A stretch of DNA of 64,000 nt, from contig JAWQUS010000030.1 of NCBI GenBank assembly GCA_036365455.1, forward strand, positions 18,434,001 through 18,498,000, written 5' to 3'. Of the stretch, positions 63,385 to 64,000 are shown piece after piece. Source of the DNA: Macrosoma leucophasiata. Taxonomy: Eukaryota; Arthropoda; Insecta; Lepidoptera; Hedylidae. The position numbers and the translations under genes are program-made. The notes beneath the pieces are model-generated. The model was given only the letters and a program-made list of their open reading frames with translations, was not told the DNA's origin and did not search any database. Position 1 is the stretch's first letter. Each line of letters starts with the position of its first letter.

Positions 63385-63790
63385 ACCTTAACTACATGTC
63401 AGCACCAAGCTGCTCAGTCTCGAACATAGGCGCAAAGTGGCGTGTCTATCTATCTTTTATAGGATCCATTTTGGAGAATGTGCGATCGATTTACACAACC
63501 TAATACCCTCTTAACCATTTTACAACAGGACATCAAGAAGAACGGCACCATATAATCCGTACACAGTAGATGTTCCTTGAAACGTTTCGGCTCTACGTTT
63601 ATAATGCGAACAGCTAAGGAATGGAACACTCTGCCGGCTTTTTTGTTTCCGAAAAATTATAACCTGGGAATTTTCAAGTCTATAGTGAATAGGTACCTTC
63701 TAGACAAGCGTGCTTCATTTTCGGCTACATCTTCAGATTCCATCAGGTGAGAAGGTGGTCAAACGTCTTATCTATAAAAACGTTGAAAAA
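63385..63790 (+). pseudogene. Non-LTR RT C-terminus, heavily decayed
   Basis: In shifting frames it reads SLEHRRK, FYRIHFGEC, then GMEHSAGF/RTAKEWNTLPA and a short tail, the usual end of jockey/CR1-type reverse transcriptases. No catalytic motifs. A family different from the copy at 37758. Confidence 0.6.
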
Positions 63791-64000
63791 ATATTAATAA
63801 TAATGTGGTGGCAAACAATAGATGTTACCAAGTCCTGCAATTTAGGAGAGCAAGGGGTTAAACACAGCTTAAGATGTGCCACCGGGCCAAACACATTGGA
63901 ACTGTAGCAGGGAAACTTCGTAGGTACATTTGAACATTATAACTTTCTAGACGTGTATACAAGTTTTCGCCTAAACTATTTCAACTACTGCACTAGTATC
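63791..64000. other. No recognised feature
   Basis: Window end; nothing coding recognised. Confidence 0.3.

Overview
The window looks like a moth or butterfly (Lepidoptera) nuclear genome. It is AT-rich, has no prokaryote-style gene packing, and is saturated with insect transposable elements: cecropia-like mariners, an RTE-clade LINE, a jockey/CR1-type LINE, tRNA-derived and 5S-rRNA-derived SINEs, a very abundant SINE/LINE-tail repeat built like the silkworm BMC1 3' end, hAT elements and many MITEs. The order-level call is inference from these families. I see no operons, CRISPR arrays, phage or viral genes.

Host genes. The main result is a cluster of three small genes on the minus strand that open-reading-frame scanning misses because each is split into four short exons separated by long introns filled with repeats. 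Gene 1 (14470 down to 3587), gene 2 (27420 down to 20222) and gene 3 (46492 down to 41897) share one architecture: an 84-nt signal-peptide exon, a 159-nt exon, an exon of 186-189 nt and a last exon of 159-162 nt, with all introns in phase 0 and GT..AG borders. The proteins are 197, 197 and 195 residues long, secreted, and carry a C-terminal pattern like the insect DUF1091 family of unknown function (EFLSNVYKR..., then CPxxPGxYxVxN). Genes 1 and 2 also share a TATA box about 32 bp upstream of a TCAGT initiator.

Layout. 1-2000: LINE 3' debris. About 2000-14917: duplication block A with gene 1. 14917-18160: repeats between the blocks. About 18160-27748: duplication block B with gene 2, collinear with A, so each insertion can be dated as before or after the duplication by checking the other block. 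27750-31800: MITEs, a tRNA-Leu-like copy, a long-inverted-repeat element with a 5S-SINE inside, and SINEs. 31800-35145: a nearly intact RTE LINE broken by one in-frame stop. 35150-41900: low-information DNA, an internally deleted jockey-like LINE and a pair of tandem tRNA-like repeats. 41897-46492: gene 3. 46600-52600: mostly the abundant SINE-like repeat. 52549-56678: a nested stack in which a small repeat was split by a 3.9-kb hAT element, which contains a jockey-like LINE copy, itself split by a palindromic tRNA-like repeat. 56700-64000: SINEs, LINE tails and MITEs.

The duplicated blocks give natural empty sites. They support a 549-bp insertion between AAA and TTT with no target duplication (Spy-like) and a 1.64-kb element with an 8-bp target duplication. 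All reading was done by eye; family names are assignments from motifs and architecture, not database hits.
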